The notes: generated by a model not told the origin, from the letters alone. 64,000 bases of DNA from Halomonas zincidurans B6 (GCF_000731955.1 NZ_JNCK01000001.1:2790001-2854000); one strand, 5' to 3'; shown: positions 46,444 through 56,372, counted from the first letter of the stretch. Numbers and translations: made by a program.

Positions 46444-47709
46444 ATGAAGATCTATCTGGTCGCCGGCGAGCTGTCGGGTGACATTCTCGGCGTCGGCTTG
46501 ATGCGGGCGCTCAAGGCGCGCCACCCCGAGGTGCAGTTTCGCGGCATCGGCGGTCCGCGGATGATCGCCGAGGGCCTCGATAGCCGCTATCCGCTGGAAA
46601 CCCTCGCGGTGATGGGCCTGGTCGAGGTGTTGAAGCACCTGCCGGGGCTGATCCGCGTGCGTCGGCATCTGAAGCGCGACGCGCTGGCCTGGCAGCCGGA
46701 CGCGATGGTCGGCATCGATGCGCCGGACTTCAACCTGGGGCTCGAGCGTCAACTGCGCGCGGCGGGCATCGCCACCGCGCACTACGTCAGCCCTTCTGTG
46801 TGGGCCTGGCGTCAGGGCCGCGTCAAGGGCATCGCCCGCTCGGTGGACGCGATGCTGACGTTGCTGCCGTTCGAGGCGGCCTTCTACGCCCGCCATCGGG
46901 TACCGGTCGCCTTCGTCGGCCACCCGCTGGCCGACGAGCTGCCGCTTGCCAACGACCGGCTGGCCGCCCGGCATGCGCTGGGGCTGGATGCCGAGCGACC
47001 GGTGCTGGCGATATTGCCCGGCTCGCGCGGCAACGAGATCCACTTCCTGGGCGCCACCTTCCTGGCCGCTGCCGAGCGTCTGGCGGCGCGCATCGAAGGC
47101 CTGCAGCTGGTGATTCCGGCGGCCACCGCGCAGCGTCGCGACGAACTCGAAGCGCTGCTGGCCGAGCATCCGCAATTGGCCGAACGGGTCACGCTGATCG
47201 ACGGCCGCTCGCGTGAGGCGATGATCGCCAGCGACGCGGTACTGCTGGCCTCGGGAACCGCGGCGCTGGAGGCGATGCTCTGCCATCGGCCGATGGTGGT
47301 GGCCTACAAGATGGCCCCGGCGACCCACTGGCTGGCCCGGCACATGGTCAAGACCGAATGGATCTCGTTGCCCAACCTGATTGCGCGTGAGAGCCTGGTG
47401 CCGGAGCTGATCCAGCATGCCGCGACGCCGCAGGCGATCGCCGCGGCGTTGACGCAATGGCTCGACGACGACACGGCGCGCCAGGCCATGGAATCGCGCT
47501 TCGCCGCGCTGCACGCCACGCTGCAGCGCGGCGCCAGCGAGCGCGCCGCCGAGGCGGTGCTGGCGGTGGCGGCGCGCCGGCCCCTGTCAAATGAGCCAGC
47601 CGAGTCGAGTGAGTCAGGTCAGGCGAGCACGTCGTCCGAGGATACCCTCGGCGCTGTTTCTTACGGCGGGTCTGACAAGAAGGACGAAGGCCAAGGAGAT
47701 CGACAATGA
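46444..47709 (+). CDS. lpxB: Lipid-A-disaccharide synthase
   Basis: A 421-residue GT19 glycosyltransferase joining UDP-diacylglucosamine and lipid X. It starts MKIYLVAGELSGDILGVGLM and carries YVSPSVWAWRQGRVKGIARS, LPGSRGNEI and SGTAALEAML. Escherichia coli LpxB has 382 residues; here a tail of about 45 residues (ESSESGQASTSSEDTLGAVS and onward) looks disordered and polar. It overlaps rnhB by four bases (ATGA). Confidence 0.95.
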   Translation: MKIYLVAGELSGDILGVGLMRALKARHPEVQFRGIGGPRMIAEGLDSRYPLETLAVMGLVEVLKHLPGLIRVRRHLKRDALAWQPDAMVGIDAPDFNLGLERQLRAAGIATAHYVSPSVWAWRQGRVKGIARSVDAMLTLLPFEAAFYARHRVPVAFVGHPLADELPLANDRLAARHALGLDAERPVLAILPGSRGNEIHFLGATFLAAAERLAARIEGLQLVIPAATAQRRDELEALLAEHPQLAERVTLIDGRSREAMIASDAVLLASGTAALEAMLCHRPMVVAYKMAPATHWLARHMVKTEWISLPNLIARESLVPELIQHAATPQAIAAALTQWLDDDTARQAMESRFAALHATLQRGASERAAEAVLAVAARRPLSNEPAESSESGQASTSSEDTLGAVSYGGSDKKDEGQGDRQ

Positions 47710-48359
47710 CCATCGCGCTGGCCAGCCCGGGCGTGACGCATACCCTGCGTGGCCTCGACGGCGAAGCCGAGCTTATCGTCGATTACGCCGGCGAGCGATT
47801 GGCCGGGGTCGACGAAGTCGGCCGCGGGCCGCTGATCGGCTCGGTGGTCGCCGCCGCGGTGATTCTCGATCCGTGTCGGCCGATCATTGGCATCGACGAT
47901 TCCAAGGCGCTCAGCGCGCAGCGCCGCCGGGCGCTTGATACGGCGATTCGCGACCGGGCGCTGGCCTTCGCGGTGGCCGAGGCGTCGCCCGCCGAGATCG
48001 ACGAGCTCAATATCTATCACGCCACCCATCTGGCGATGCGTCGGGCGATCGACGGCCTGCTGATCGCCGCCGAGTATCTGCTGGTCGACGGCAACCGGTT
48101 GCCCGGGCATCATTGTCCCGGCCAGGCGGTGATCAAGGGCGATGCTCGCCATCCGGCCATCGGCGCGGCGTCGATCCTCGCCAAGGTGGCCCGCGACGCG
48201 CAGATGGTGGCGTTGCACGAGCGCTTCCCGGAGTACGGCTTCGCCCGCCACAAGGGCTACCCGACCCCCGAGCATCTGGCGGCCCTGGAGCGGCTGGGAG
48301 TGCTGCCCGAGCATCGCCGCTCGTTCGCCCCGGTGAAAAGACAGCTCGACCTTTTTTAA
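47706..48359 (+). CDS. rnhB: Ribonuclease HII
   Basis: A 217-residue RNase HII that cuts RNA in RNA/DNA hybrids, including single ribonucleotides. AGVDEVGRGPLIGSVVAAAV holds the first Asp-Glu pair; DDSKALS, VDGN and IGAASILAKVARD supply the rest. The N-terminus has about 25 extra residues before the core. The start overlaps the lpxB stop as ATGA. Confidence 0.95.
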   Translation: MTIALASPGVTHTLRGLDGEAELIVDYAGERLAGVDEVGRGPLIGSVVAAAVILDPCRPIIGIDDSKALSAQRRRALDTAIRDRALAFAVAEASPAEIDELNIYHATHLAMRRAIDGLLIAAEYLLVDGNRLPGHHCPGQAVIKGDARHPAIGAASILAKVARDAQMVALHERFPEYGFARHKGYPTPEHLAALERLGVLPEHRRSFAPVKRQLDLF

Positions 48360-48463
48360 GCATTACTGATTCAAAGCGTTACTGACCGTTTCCGACCGAG
48401 TCGGCGATGCCGCATCGACCATCGCCCGCCAAGCCCCGGTCACCGCACAACCGCGAGCCCGAT

Positions 48464-51400
48464 ATGACCACGCCTTTCGTTCACCTCCGTGTACACAGCG
48501 AATATTCCCTCGTCGATGGCCTGGTGCGCCTCAAGCCGCTGGTCGCGGCCACGGCCGAAGCCGGCATGCCGGCGATGGCGGTCACCGACGAGGCCAACCT
48601 GTTCGGCCTGGTCAAGGGCTACAAGGCGGCGCTCGGTGCCGGCCTCAAGCCGATCATCGGCGCCGACCTGTGGCTCGAGAACCCCTTCGACGCCAGCCAC
48701 CCCTACCGGCTGACGCTGCTGGCGATGAACGACGTCGGTTACCGCAACCTCACCGAGCTGATCTCGCGGGGCTGGCTGGAAGGCCAGCAGCAGGGCCTCG
48801 CGGTGCTCAAGAAGGCCTGGATCTTCGCCCAAAGCGAAGGATTGATCGCACTGTCCGGAGCGCGCGAGGGCGAGATCGGACGCTTCCTGCTCGCCGACCA
48901 CCAGGCCGAGGCGCGCACCGTGCTCGAGGAATGGCAGCAGCACTTCCCGGGGCGCTTCTATCTCGAGTTGCAGCGTACCGAGCGCCAGTACGACGAGGAC
49001 TGCCTGCATCTGTCGGTGGAATTGGCCGGCGCGACCGCAACGCCGGTGGTGGCCACCAACGACGTGCGCTTTCTGACCCGCGAGGATTTCTGGGCCCACG
49101 AGACCCGGGTGTCGATCGGCGAGGGCAAGGCGCTCGACGATCGTCGCCGTGAGCGCCGCTACAGCGAGGAGCAATACCTCAAGAGCCCCGCGGAGATGGC
49201 CGAGCTGTTCGCCGACATCCCCGAGGCGCTGGAGAACAGCGTGATGATCGCCGCGCGTTGCAACGTCGACGTGCGGCTCGGCGAGATCTTCCTGCCCGAG
49301 TTCCCGATCCCCGAGGGCATGACTCTCGACGGCTTCTTCCGCAAGGTCTCCCACGACGGCCTGAGCGAGCGTTTGACGCAGCTGTTCGACGGCGACAGCG
49401 CGATCTACGCCGCTCGCGAGCGCGCCGAGCACGAGAGCGCCTATCGCGAGCGGCTGGATTTCGAGCTCGACATCATCATCAAGATGGGCTTTCCAGGCTA
49501 CTTCCTGATCGTCATGGACTTCATCCGGTGGGCCAAGGACAACGACATCCCGGTGGGGCCGGGGCGTGGTTCCGGGGCCGGCTCGCTGGTCGCCTACGCG
49601 CTCAAGATCACCGATCTCGACCCGCTGGAATACGACCTGCTGTTCGAGCGTTTCCTCAATCCCGAACGCGTCTCGATGCCCGACTTCGACGTCGACTTCT
49701 GCATGGAAAAGCGCGACGACGTCATCGACTACGTCGCCGAGCGCTACGGCCGCGATGCGGTGTCGCAGATCGTCACCTTCGGCACCATGGCCGCCAAGGC
49801 GGTGGTGCGCGACGTGGCGCGCGCCCAGGGCAAGCCCTACTCGCTGGGCGACAAGCTCTCCAAGCTGATCCCCTTCGAGGTCGGCATGACCCTGGCCAAG
49901 GCGCATGAGCAGGAGGAGGCGCTGCGCGATTACCTCGCCAACGACGAGGAGGCCCAGGAGATCTGGGACATGGCGCTCAAGCTCGAGGGCATCACCCGCG
50001 GCACCGGCAAGCACGCCGGCGGGGTGGTGATCGCGCCGACCAAGCTCACCGACTTCTCGCCGCTGCTGTGCGACGAGGGCGGCGGCAGCCTGGTGGTGCA
50101 GTTCGACAAGAACGACATCGAGGACGCCGGGCTGGTCAAGTTCGACTTCCTGGGCCTGCGTACCCTGACGATCATCGACTGGGCGCTGGCGATGGTCGAC
50201 ACGGTGCGTGCGCGCGACGGCCATGGCCCGCTCGATCTCGACACCATCCCGCTCGACGATGCACCGACCTTCGACATGCTCAAGAAGGCCGAGACCACCG
50301 CCGTCTTCCAGCTCGAATCCCGCGGCATGAAGGAGCTGATCAAGCGCCTTCAACCCGACTCGCTGGAGGACATGATCGCGCTGGTCGCGCTGTTCCGCCC
50401 CGGGCCGCTGCAGTCAGGCATGGTCGACGACTTCATCAATCGCAAGCACGGCCGCGCCGAGCTCTCCTTTCCCCACCCGGATTACCAGCACGAGCTGCTC
50501 AAGCCGGTGCTCGAGCCCACCTATGGCATCATCCTCTATCAGGAGCAGGTGATGCAGATCGCCCAGGTGCTGGCGGGTTACAGCCTGGGCCAGGCCGACA
50601 TGCTGCGCCGGGCGATGGGCAAGAAGAAGCCCGAGGAGATGGCCAAGCAGCGCGCCGGCTTCATGGAGGGCTGCGCCGCCAACGGCATCGACAAGGAGCT
50701 GGCGGGCAATATCTTCGACCTGGTGGAGAAATTCGCCGGTTACGGCTTCAACAAGTCGCACTCGGCGGCCTACGGCCTGGTCTCCTACCAGACCGCCTGG
50801 CTCAAGGCACACTACCCCGGGCCGTTCATGGCCGCGGTGCTGTCCACCGAAATGGACAACCTCGACAAGGTGGTGCCGCTGATCGAGGAGTGCCGCAACC
50901 TGGGCCTTACGGTGACCCCGCCCGACGTCAACGTCGGCGGCTACAAGTTCACCGTCGACGACGCGGGCCGGGTGGTCTACGGGCTCGGCGCGATCCGCGG
51001 GGTCGGCGAGGGGCCGATCGGCGCGATCGTCGAGGCGCGTGCCGAGGGCGGCGCCTTCAGTGATCTGTTCGACTTCTGTCGCCGGGTCGACGGCAAGCGC
51101 ATGAACAAGCGCACCCTCGAAGCGCTGATCCGCTCCGGGGCGCTCGACAACCTGGGGCCCTCGCGGGCGATGCTCGCCGCCGCGCTGGAGGACGCGCTCA
51201 AGGCCGCCGCCCAGAGCACCACCAACGCCAACCTGGGCATGATGGACATGTTCGGCGAGGCGTTCAGCGAGCCCGAGACCGGCGACGCCTACGCCGACTA
51301 CCGCGACGTGCGCGAGTGGAGCGACAAGGAGCGCCTGGCCGGCGAGAAGGATACCCTGGGGCTGTATCTCACCGGCCACCCGATCGACGAGTACGAGCAC

Positions 51401-51967
51401 GAGCTTGCACGCTTCGTGTCGACGCGAATCGGCGACCTCAAGCCGTCCCGCGAGCCGCAGCGGATCGCCGGGCTGGTGGTGGCGATGCGCACCATGAAGT
51501 CCAAGCGCGGCGACACCATGGCCTTCGTCACGCTGGACGATCGTACCGGGCGCATCGAGGCGTCGCTGTTCGGCGAGCTGTTCGATCAGGCGCGCGACAA
51601 CCTGGGCACCGACCAGGTGCTGATCGTCGAGGGCGAGGTCCAGAGCGACGACTATTCCGGCGGCCTGCGGCTGCGCGGCAAGGAGATCACCGCGATGGTC
51701 GACGCCCGGGCGCGCTACGGCGAGGCCGTCGAGCTGTTGGTGGACGGCGCGCGCTGCAACGGGCGCTTCGTTGCCAGCCTGCGGGCAAGTCTCGACCCGT
51801 GGCGCAGCGACGCCGGGCTGCCGGTGCGGGTGCGCTATCGCAACGACCACGCCAGTGGCTGGCTGGAGCTCGGCGGCGAGTGGAAGGTCTCGCCGGCCGA
51901 CGAGCTGCTCGCCGCGCTACGCGACGTCGAGGGCCAGGATGGCATCCGTCTCAAGTATCGTGGCTGA
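48464..51967 (+). CDS. dnaE: DNA polymerase III alpha subunit
   Basis: The 1167-residue replicative polymerase. An N-terminal PHP domain begins FVHLRVHSEYSLVDGLVRLK. Catalytic aspartates are in MPDFDVDFCMEKRDDVIDYV (about residues 405-425); GPGRGSGAGSLVAYALKITD and the tandem HhH and OB-fold regions follow toward the C-terminus. The ATG is at MTTPFVHLR; an earlier in-frame start lacks homology. It follows rnhB, as in other gammaproteobacteria. Confidence 0.97.
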   Translation: MTTPFVHLRVHSEYSLVDGLVRLKPLVAATAEAGMPAMAVTDEANLFGLVKGYKAALGAGLKPIIGADLWLENPFDASHPYRLTLLAMNDVGYRNLTELISRGWLEGQQQGLAVLKKAWIFAQSEGLIALSGAREGEIGRFLLADHQAEARTVLEEWQQHFPGRFYLELQRTERQYDEDCLHLSVELAGATATPVVATNDVRFLTREDFWAHETRVSIGEGKALDDRRRERRYSEEQYLKSPAEMAELFADIPEALENSVMIAARCNVDVRLGEIFLPEFPIPEGMTLDGFFRKVSHDGLSERLTQLFDGDSAIYAARERAEHESAYRERLDFELDIIIKMGFPGYFLIVMDFIRWAKDNDIPVGPGRGSGAGSLVAYALKITDLDPLEYDLLFERFLNPERVSMPDFDVDFCMEKRDDVIDYVAERYGRDAVSQIVTFGTMAAKAVVRDVARAQGKPYSLGDKLSKLIPFEVGMTLAKAHEQEEALRDYLANDEEAQEIWDMALKLEGITRGTGKHAGGVVIAPTKLTDFSPLLCDEGGGSLVVQFDKNDIEDAGLVKFDFLGLRTLTIIDWALAMVDTVRARDGHGPLDLDTIPLDDAPTFDMLKKAETTAVFQLESRGMKELIKRLQPDSLEDMIALVALFRPGPLQSGMVDDFINRKHGRAELSFPHPDYQHELLKPVLEPTYGIILYQEQVMQIAQVLAGYSLGQADMLRRAMGKKKPEEMAKQRAGFMEGCAANGIDKELAGNIFDLVEKFAGYGFNKSHSAAYGLVSYQTAWLKAHYPGPFMAAVLSTEMDNLDKVVPLIEECRNLGLTVTPPDVNVGGYKFTVDDAGRVVYGLGAIRGVGEGPIGAIVEARAEGGAFSDLFDFCRRVDGKRMNKRTLEALIRSGALDNLGPSRAMLAAALEDALKAAAQSTTNANLGMMDMFGEAFSEPETGDAYADYRDVREWSDKERLAGEKDTLGLYLTGHPIDEYEHELARFVSTRIGDLKPSREPQRIAGLVVAMRTMKSKRGDTMAFVTLDDRTGRIEASLFGELFDQARDNLGTDQVLIVEGEVQSDDYSGGLRLRGKEITAMVDARARYGEAVELLVDGARCNGRFVASLRASLDPWRSDAGLPVRVRYRNDHASGWLELGGEWKVSPADELLAALRDVEGQDGIRLKYRG

Positions 51968-51997
51968 CGCCTTGGACACGCGAATAAAGGGCACCGA

Positions 51998-52082
51998 GAC
52001 AGGTCGAAGAGGAGGTCCGACGCCATGGATGGCGTCGGTAGCGTACACGGGGGTATTCACAGCGCCTCCTCGAAGACCTGTC
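51998..52082. repeat. Nested palindromic element between dnaE and accA
   Basis: Outer arms 51998-52015 and 52065-52082 are 18-base inverted copies except for three central bases. Inside, CCGACGCCAT (52017-52026) and ATGGCGTCGG (52029-52038) form a perfect 10-bp hairpin. The element begins 30 bases after the dnaE stop. It may act as a terminator or be a copy of a dispersed intergenic repeat. Confidence 0.75.
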
Positions 52083-52252
52083 GACGGTTGGCTGCGATTG
52101 TACTGACGGCAAACTCGCGTACCTTGCGTGAGGCGAGCAAGCTGCGATAATACACGGTTACCGCACGCCGATCGTGGCAGCGTCGCAAGACAGCCGTGGC
52201 CTCCAGGCTGCCCGTGCCTGTTTCCAAAAGCACTTCGAAAAGCAGAAGCCTT

Positions 52253-53206
52253 ATGAATCCCAACTATCTGGACTTCGAACAGCCGATTGCCGAACTGCAG
52301 GCCAAGATCGAGGAGCTGCGGCTGGTCGGCAACGACAGCAAGATCAATATCAGCGACGAGATCGGCAAGCTCGAGGAAAAGAGCAAGAAGCTCACCGAGT
52401 CGATCTTCCGCGATCTGTCCGCGTGGCAGGTCTCGCAGCTTTCGCGCCACCCCCAGCGGCCCTACACGCTGGACTACCTCGAGCGGGTGTTCAGCGATTT
52501 CGACGAGTTGCACGGCGATCGCCACTTCGCCGACGACGCGGCGATCGTTGGCGGCATCGCCCGGCTCGACGACCAGCCGGTGATGGTCATCGGCCACCAG
52601 AAGGGCCGCGACGTCAAGGAGAAGGTGCGCCGCAACTTCGGCATGCCGCGCCCCGAGGGTTATCGCAAGGCCTGTCGGCTGATGGAGATGGCCGAGCGCT
52701 TCAAGATGCCGGTGCTGACCTTCATCGACACCCCGGGCGCCTACCCAGGCATCGATGCCGAGGAGCGCGGCCAGTCCGAGGCGATCGCCTACAACCTGGC
52801 GGTGATGTCGCGGCTGAAGACGCCGATCGTCGCCACGGTGATCGGCGAAGGCGGTTCCGGCGGCGCGCTGGCGATCGGCGTGTGCGACGAACTCGCCATG
52901 CTGCAGTACTCGACCTATGCGGTGATCTCGCCGGAAGGCTGCGCCTCGATCCTCTGGAAGAGCGCCGAAAAAGCCTCGGAAGCGGCGCAGGCGATGGGCA
53001 TCACCGCCGAACGCCTCAAGGAGCTGGGCTTCGTCGACACGCTGATCGACGAGCCGGTGGGCGGCGCTCACCGTCACCCGCGGGTCACCGCCGAGCGCGT
53101 CAAGGAATCGCTGACCGCGAGTCTCGATCGCCTGCAGGCGATGGATACCGACGAGCTGCTCGAGCGACGCTACAAGCGGTTGATGAGCTACGGCGCACCG
53201 GCTTAA
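52253..53206 (+). CDS. accA: Acetyl-CoA carboxylase carboxyltransferase subunit alpha
   Basis: A 317-residue subunit that, with AccD, transfers carboxyl from biotin to acetyl-CoA in fatty acid synthesis. It begins MNPNYLDFEQPIAELQAKIE and contains FIDTPGAYPGIDAEERGQSE and GEGGSGGALAIGVCD, the crotonase-like CoA and carboxybiotin sites. The start is set by homology; a 19-codon upstream extension is open but unlike the family. Confidence 0.97.
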   Translation: MNPNYLDFEQPIAELQAKIEELRLVGNDSKINISDEIGKLEEKSKKLTESIFRDLSAWQVSQLSRHPQRPYTLDYLERVFSDFDELHGDRHFADDAAIVGGIARLDDQPVMVIGHQKGRDVKEKVRRNFGMPRPEGYRKACRLMEMAERFKMPVLTFIDTPGAYPGIDAEERGQSEAIAYNLAVMSRLKTPIVATVIGEGGSGGALAIGVCDELAMLQYSTYAVISPEGCASILWKSAEKASEAAQAMGITAERLKELGFVDTLIDEPVGGAHRHPRVTAERVKESLTASLDRLQAMDTDELLERRYKRLMSYGAPA

Positions 53207-53210
53207 CAGC

Positions 53211-53328
53211 ATTCGTGGGAGCGAACTTGTTCGCGAATGCCAGGTGCACCCGGTTCGAGGATAAATCCTCTTCCACCCGGGCTTCTGCGTTTCTGGAAAA
53301 GGGTGGAAGTGGACGCGAGCTTGTTCGC
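53211..53328 (+). repeat. REP-like palindromic sequences between accA and tilS
   Basis: Two similar units lie in the same direction: GCGAAC-TT-GTTCGC (53221-53234) preceded by GTGGGA, and GCGAGC-TT-GTTCGC (53315-53328) preceded by GTGGAAGTGGAC. Between them GAGGAT-AA-ATCCTC (53257-53270) is another perfect hairpin. The GTGGGAGCG...TTGTTCGCGA form resembles repetitive extragenic palindromes of Pseudomonas-type genomes. Confidence 0.65.
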
Positions 53329-53377
53329 ATTGCCCGATTCGAGCAGGCTGATAATCATTTTTGCCAGCCGATTATGC

Positions 53378-54640
53378 ATGACGTCTAGCCATGCCCTTTC
53401 ACTCTTGATCGGTGAGGCCCTGATGGCTGTGCCGCGAGGGCGCCCGCTGTGGATCGCGCTGTCCGGCGGGCTGGATTCCTCGCTGTTGCTGACTCTGGCC
53501 GCGCGCGCCGCCCACCGCGCGCCGCGGCCGCTCTACGCGCTGCACGTCAATCACGCCCTGCAACCGGCTGCCGCCGACTTCGAACGGCATTGCCGGGCGC
53601 TGTGTTCGCGCCTGGGCGTGCCGCTGTTCGTCGAACGGGTGACGGTCGAGCGTGCCGACAAGGGGCTCGAGGCGGCGGCCCGGGAGGCGCGTTACGCGGC
53701 CTTCGCGCGGCGGGTCGCCCCGGGCGAGACGCTGTGGCTGGCCCAGCACGGCGACGACCAGGCCGAGAGCGTGCTGCTCGCCGCGCTGCGCGGCAGCGGC
53801 ATCCGCGGGCTGGCGGCGATGCCGGCGCGGCGAGACTGGCGGGGCCGCCAGCTGGTCCGCCCGCTGCTCGGCGTCACGCGGGCACGCCTGGCGGAGGAGG
53901 CTGCCGCGCTGGGCGTGCGCTGGTGCGACGACCCGAGCAATGCCGATAGCACTTTCGACCGTAACTTCCTGCGCCGGGAGGTGCTGCCGCTGCTCACCGA
54001 GCGTTGGCCGGCGGCGGCGGCATCGCTTGCCGGGGTCGCCGCGCGCGCTTTTGAAGCCGATGCGCTGCTCGACGAGCTGGCCACACTCGATCTGGCGCGT
54101 GCCGGTGGCGTGCCGGCGCGGCTCGCGCTGGATGTGCTGCGCCAGCTTTCCGCGCCCCGCCAACGGCTGCTGATTCGCTACGCCTGTCAGCGTCTCGACC
54201 TGCCGACTCCGCCCACTGCGCGCCTCGACACGCTGCTCGCCCAGCTCGAGGCACGCGACGATGCACAAGTGCATGTCGCCTGGCCGGGTGGCGAAGCGCG
54301 TTGCTGGCGCGGGCATTGCTATCTGCTGGCGCCGCCGGCGCCGCTGCCGAGCGATTGGCGAAGCGAATGGGACGGCCACACGCCGCTGATGACGCCGGTG
54401 GGGCGTGTCGAGATACGTCTGAAACCGGCGAGAGGCGCGGTGCAAGCGCTGGTTCTGACCCTGCGGCGGGGCGGCGAAGCGCTGCGCGTCGCCGGGCGCG
54501 GCCGGCGTGACGTCAAGCGCCTGCTGCAGGAGGCCGGGGTGCCGCCCTGGCAGCGGCCCCGCCAGTTGCTGGCCTGGCATGGCGAGACGCTGGTCGCGGT
54601 GCTGGGTATCGCCGTTGCCGAGGGCTGGGAGCAGTGCTAG
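53378..54640 (+). CDS. tilS: tRNA(Ile)-lysidine synthase
   Basis: A 420-residue enzyme that adds lysine to C34 of tRNA-Ile2, changing AUG to AUA decoding. The PP-loop ATPase motif SGGLDSSLLL is near residue 32; LHVNHAL and LAQHGDDQAES follow; the TilS C-terminal domain ends the protein. I took the ATG giving about 30 residues before the PP loop; a later ATG (53423) with GAGG upstream is possible. It is the last gene of the block. Confidence 0.93.
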   Translation: MTSSHALSLLIGEALMAVPRGRPLWIALSGGLDSSLLLTLAARAAHRAPRPLYALHVNHALQPAAADFERHCRALCSRLGVPLFVERVTVERADKGLEAAAREARYAAFARRVAPGETLWLAQHGDDQAESVLLAALRGSGIRGLAAMPARRDWRGRQLVRPLLGVTRARLAEEAAALGVRWCDDPSNADSTFDRNFLRREVLPLLTERWPAAAASLAGVAARAFEADALLDELATLDLARAGGVPARLALDVLRQLSAPRQRLLIRYACQRLDLPTPPTARLDTLLAQLEARDDAQVHVAWPGGEARCWRGHCYLLAPPAPLPSDWRSEWDGHTPLMTPVGRVEIRLKPARGAVQALVLTLRRGGEALRVAGRGRRDVKRLLQEAGVPPWQRPRQLLAWHGETLVAVLGIAVAEGWEQC

Positions 54641-54677
54641 TTGCCGCTCGATAGCGAAGCCACGGTGCGTCGCTCGT

Positions 54678-56204
54678 TCAGACCTCGACCGCCACCGGAT
54701 CGACCGCCAGCCGGTAACCGGCGCTTTGTTGATACACGGCCTCCTGTTGCAGGTCGTTGAGCAGCAGCGCGTGTTCGGCGAGGTGCCGGGGCAGGGTCAG
54801 TTGCAACGCCTCGCCCCCGACGTTCAGGGTGAAGTCCATGATCGGCTGCTCGGGGCGCGAGTGATTGAGCGCCACCGCCAGGCGCAGCAGCCGCGCCAGG
54901 CGTGCATAGCGCGGCTGCAGGGCGCAGGGCAGCGCCTCGAGCTCCTTGACGGCGAACTTGCGCCGGTGGCAGCGCACCAGAAACGCCAGCAACTGCTGCT
55001 CGGGGCGCGAGAACCCTGGCAGATCGGCGTTTTCCAGCAAGTAGGCGCCGTGACGGTGAAACTGACTGTGCGATATGGCCAGGCCGATCTCGTGCAATTC
55101 GGCGGCCCAGGCCAGGAACTGGCCGGCTTCGTCGCTCAATTGCCAGTGCGTCTGCACCTGCGCCAAGGCGGCCATGGCGGTGGCGGCGACGTTGTCGGCC
55201 TGGCGGGTGTCGACGCCATAGCGGCGCTTCTGGGCGGCCAGCGTCTGCAGCCGCGGATCCTCGGCGGTGTCGCGTCCGATCAGGTCGTAGAGCACGCCTT
55301 CGCGCAGCGCGCCGTCGGAATAGCGCATGTGGGTAAGTTCGAAGGCTTCGAAGATCGCACACAGGATCGCCACGCCGGCGGGGAACACCCGCGCGCGATC
55401 GGCCTTGAGGCCGTCGAGGGCCACCCTGTCGAGCTGCTTGCACTTGATCAGGCGCTTGCGCAGTCGCTCGAGGCCGTCGCGCTGGATGATCCCCTCGGGG
55501 CTGTCGCCGGCGGCGGCGAGTACCGCGGCGACGGCCTTGATGGTGCCGCTCGAGCCGACCGGGTCGTTCCAGCCCAATTCGCGATAGGCACGCTGAATGT
55601 TGGCGATCTCGGAAAGCGCGGCGAGCTCGGCCTGACGAAAGCGCCGCTCGGTGATCCCGCCGTCGGCAAAGAAGCGCCGCGTGTAGGCCACGCAGCCCAT
55701 GTGCAGGCTTTCCAGCGCCAGCGGCTCGAAATGTTCTCCGATGATCAGCTCGGTCGAGCCGCCGCCGATGTCGACGATCAGCCGCTTGCCGTGGACGTCG
55801 GCCAGTGCGTGGGCCGCGCCCAGGTAGATCAGTCGCGCTTCCTCGCGTCCGGCGATGATCTCGATCTCGTGACCCAGCAGCGCCTCGGCGCGGGCGATCA
55901 GCGTCTGGCTGTTGCTGGCCGAGCGCAGCGCGTTGGTGCCGACCACGCGCAACTGCTGGGCCGGGATGCCCTCGACGAAGGGCGCGAAGCGCCCGAGGCA
56001 GCTCAGGGCCCGCTGCATGGCGGCTTCGTCGAGCCGTTCGTCGTCGTCCAGGCCGGCCGCCAGTTGGACTTTTTCGCCCTGCCTGGCGACCACTTGCAAC
56101 TCACCTTGGTGCGCGTTGGCCACCAGCAGGTGAAAGCTGTTCGAACCCAGATCGATGGCCGCGAGTCGGCGCGGCTCCCGAGCGGTGGCGGGCATCCTGC
56201 TCAT
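54678..56204 (-). CDS. ppx: Exopolyphosphatase
   Basis: A 508-residue Ppx/GppA-family protein that cuts terminal phosphate from polyphosphate or pppGpp. AAIDLGSNSFHLLVA is the N-terminal phosphate loop and VDIGGGSTELIIGE the second; the C-terminal half has the HD-like helical region with ELHEIGLAISHSQFH. Length favours Ppx. The ATG follows AGGGA six bases upstream. It is divergent from trxA, and ppx-trxA-rho is the Pseudomonas order. The ppk gene is not next to it here. Confidence 0.92.
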   Translation of the reverse strand: MSRMPATAREPRRLAAIDLGSNSFHLLVANAHQGELQVVARQGEKVQLAAGLDDDERLDEAAMQRALSCLGRFAPFVEGIPAQQLRVVGTNALRSASNSQTLIARAEALLGHEIEIIAGREEARLIYLGAAHALADVHGKRLIVDIGGGSTELIIGEHFEPLALESLHMGCVAYTRRFFADGGITERRFRQAELAALSEIANIQRAYRELGWNDPVGSSGTIKAVAAVLAAAGDSPEGIIQRDGLERLRKRLIKCKQLDRVALDGLKADRARVFPAGVAILCAIFEAFELTHMRYSDGALREGVLYDLIGRDTAEDPRLQTLAAQKRRYGVDTRQADNVAATAMAALAQVQTHWQLSDEAGQFLAWAAELHEIGLAISHSQFHRHGAYLLENADLPGFSRPEQQLLAFLVRCHRRKFAVKELEALPCALQPRYARLARLLRLAVALNHSRPEQPIMDFTLNVGGEALQLTLPRHLAEHALLLNDLQQEAVYQQSAGYRLAVDPVAVEV

Positions 56205-56320
56205 GTGCTGTCCCTGTCTGATCATTCAAGCAAGGTTGCTGGCCGCCCGGTGGCTTGTCAATCGCCGTCGGGCGTCGTCCAATGGCGGGTGGAGAGGCAT
56301 GGCCGCCCTACTATCGACCA

Positions 56321-56356
56321 ACACTTCAACCGACACTTCAACCAACACTTCAACCA
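56321..56356 (+). repeat. 12-bp tandem repeat in the trxA leader
   Basis: Three units, ACACTTCAACC followed by G or A, start at 56321, 56333 and 56345. They end 16 bases before the trxA start codon, just before its GGAGA ribosome site. They do not code for trxA. Confidence 0.9.
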
Positions 56357-56372
56357 ACGGAGAATCGAGATC

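Noticed and set aside
53246..53275. GGTTCGA followed by ATCC as a possible tRNA T-arm
   Set aside because: No acceptor, D or anticodon arms can be placed around it. The region is better read as REP-like hairpins.
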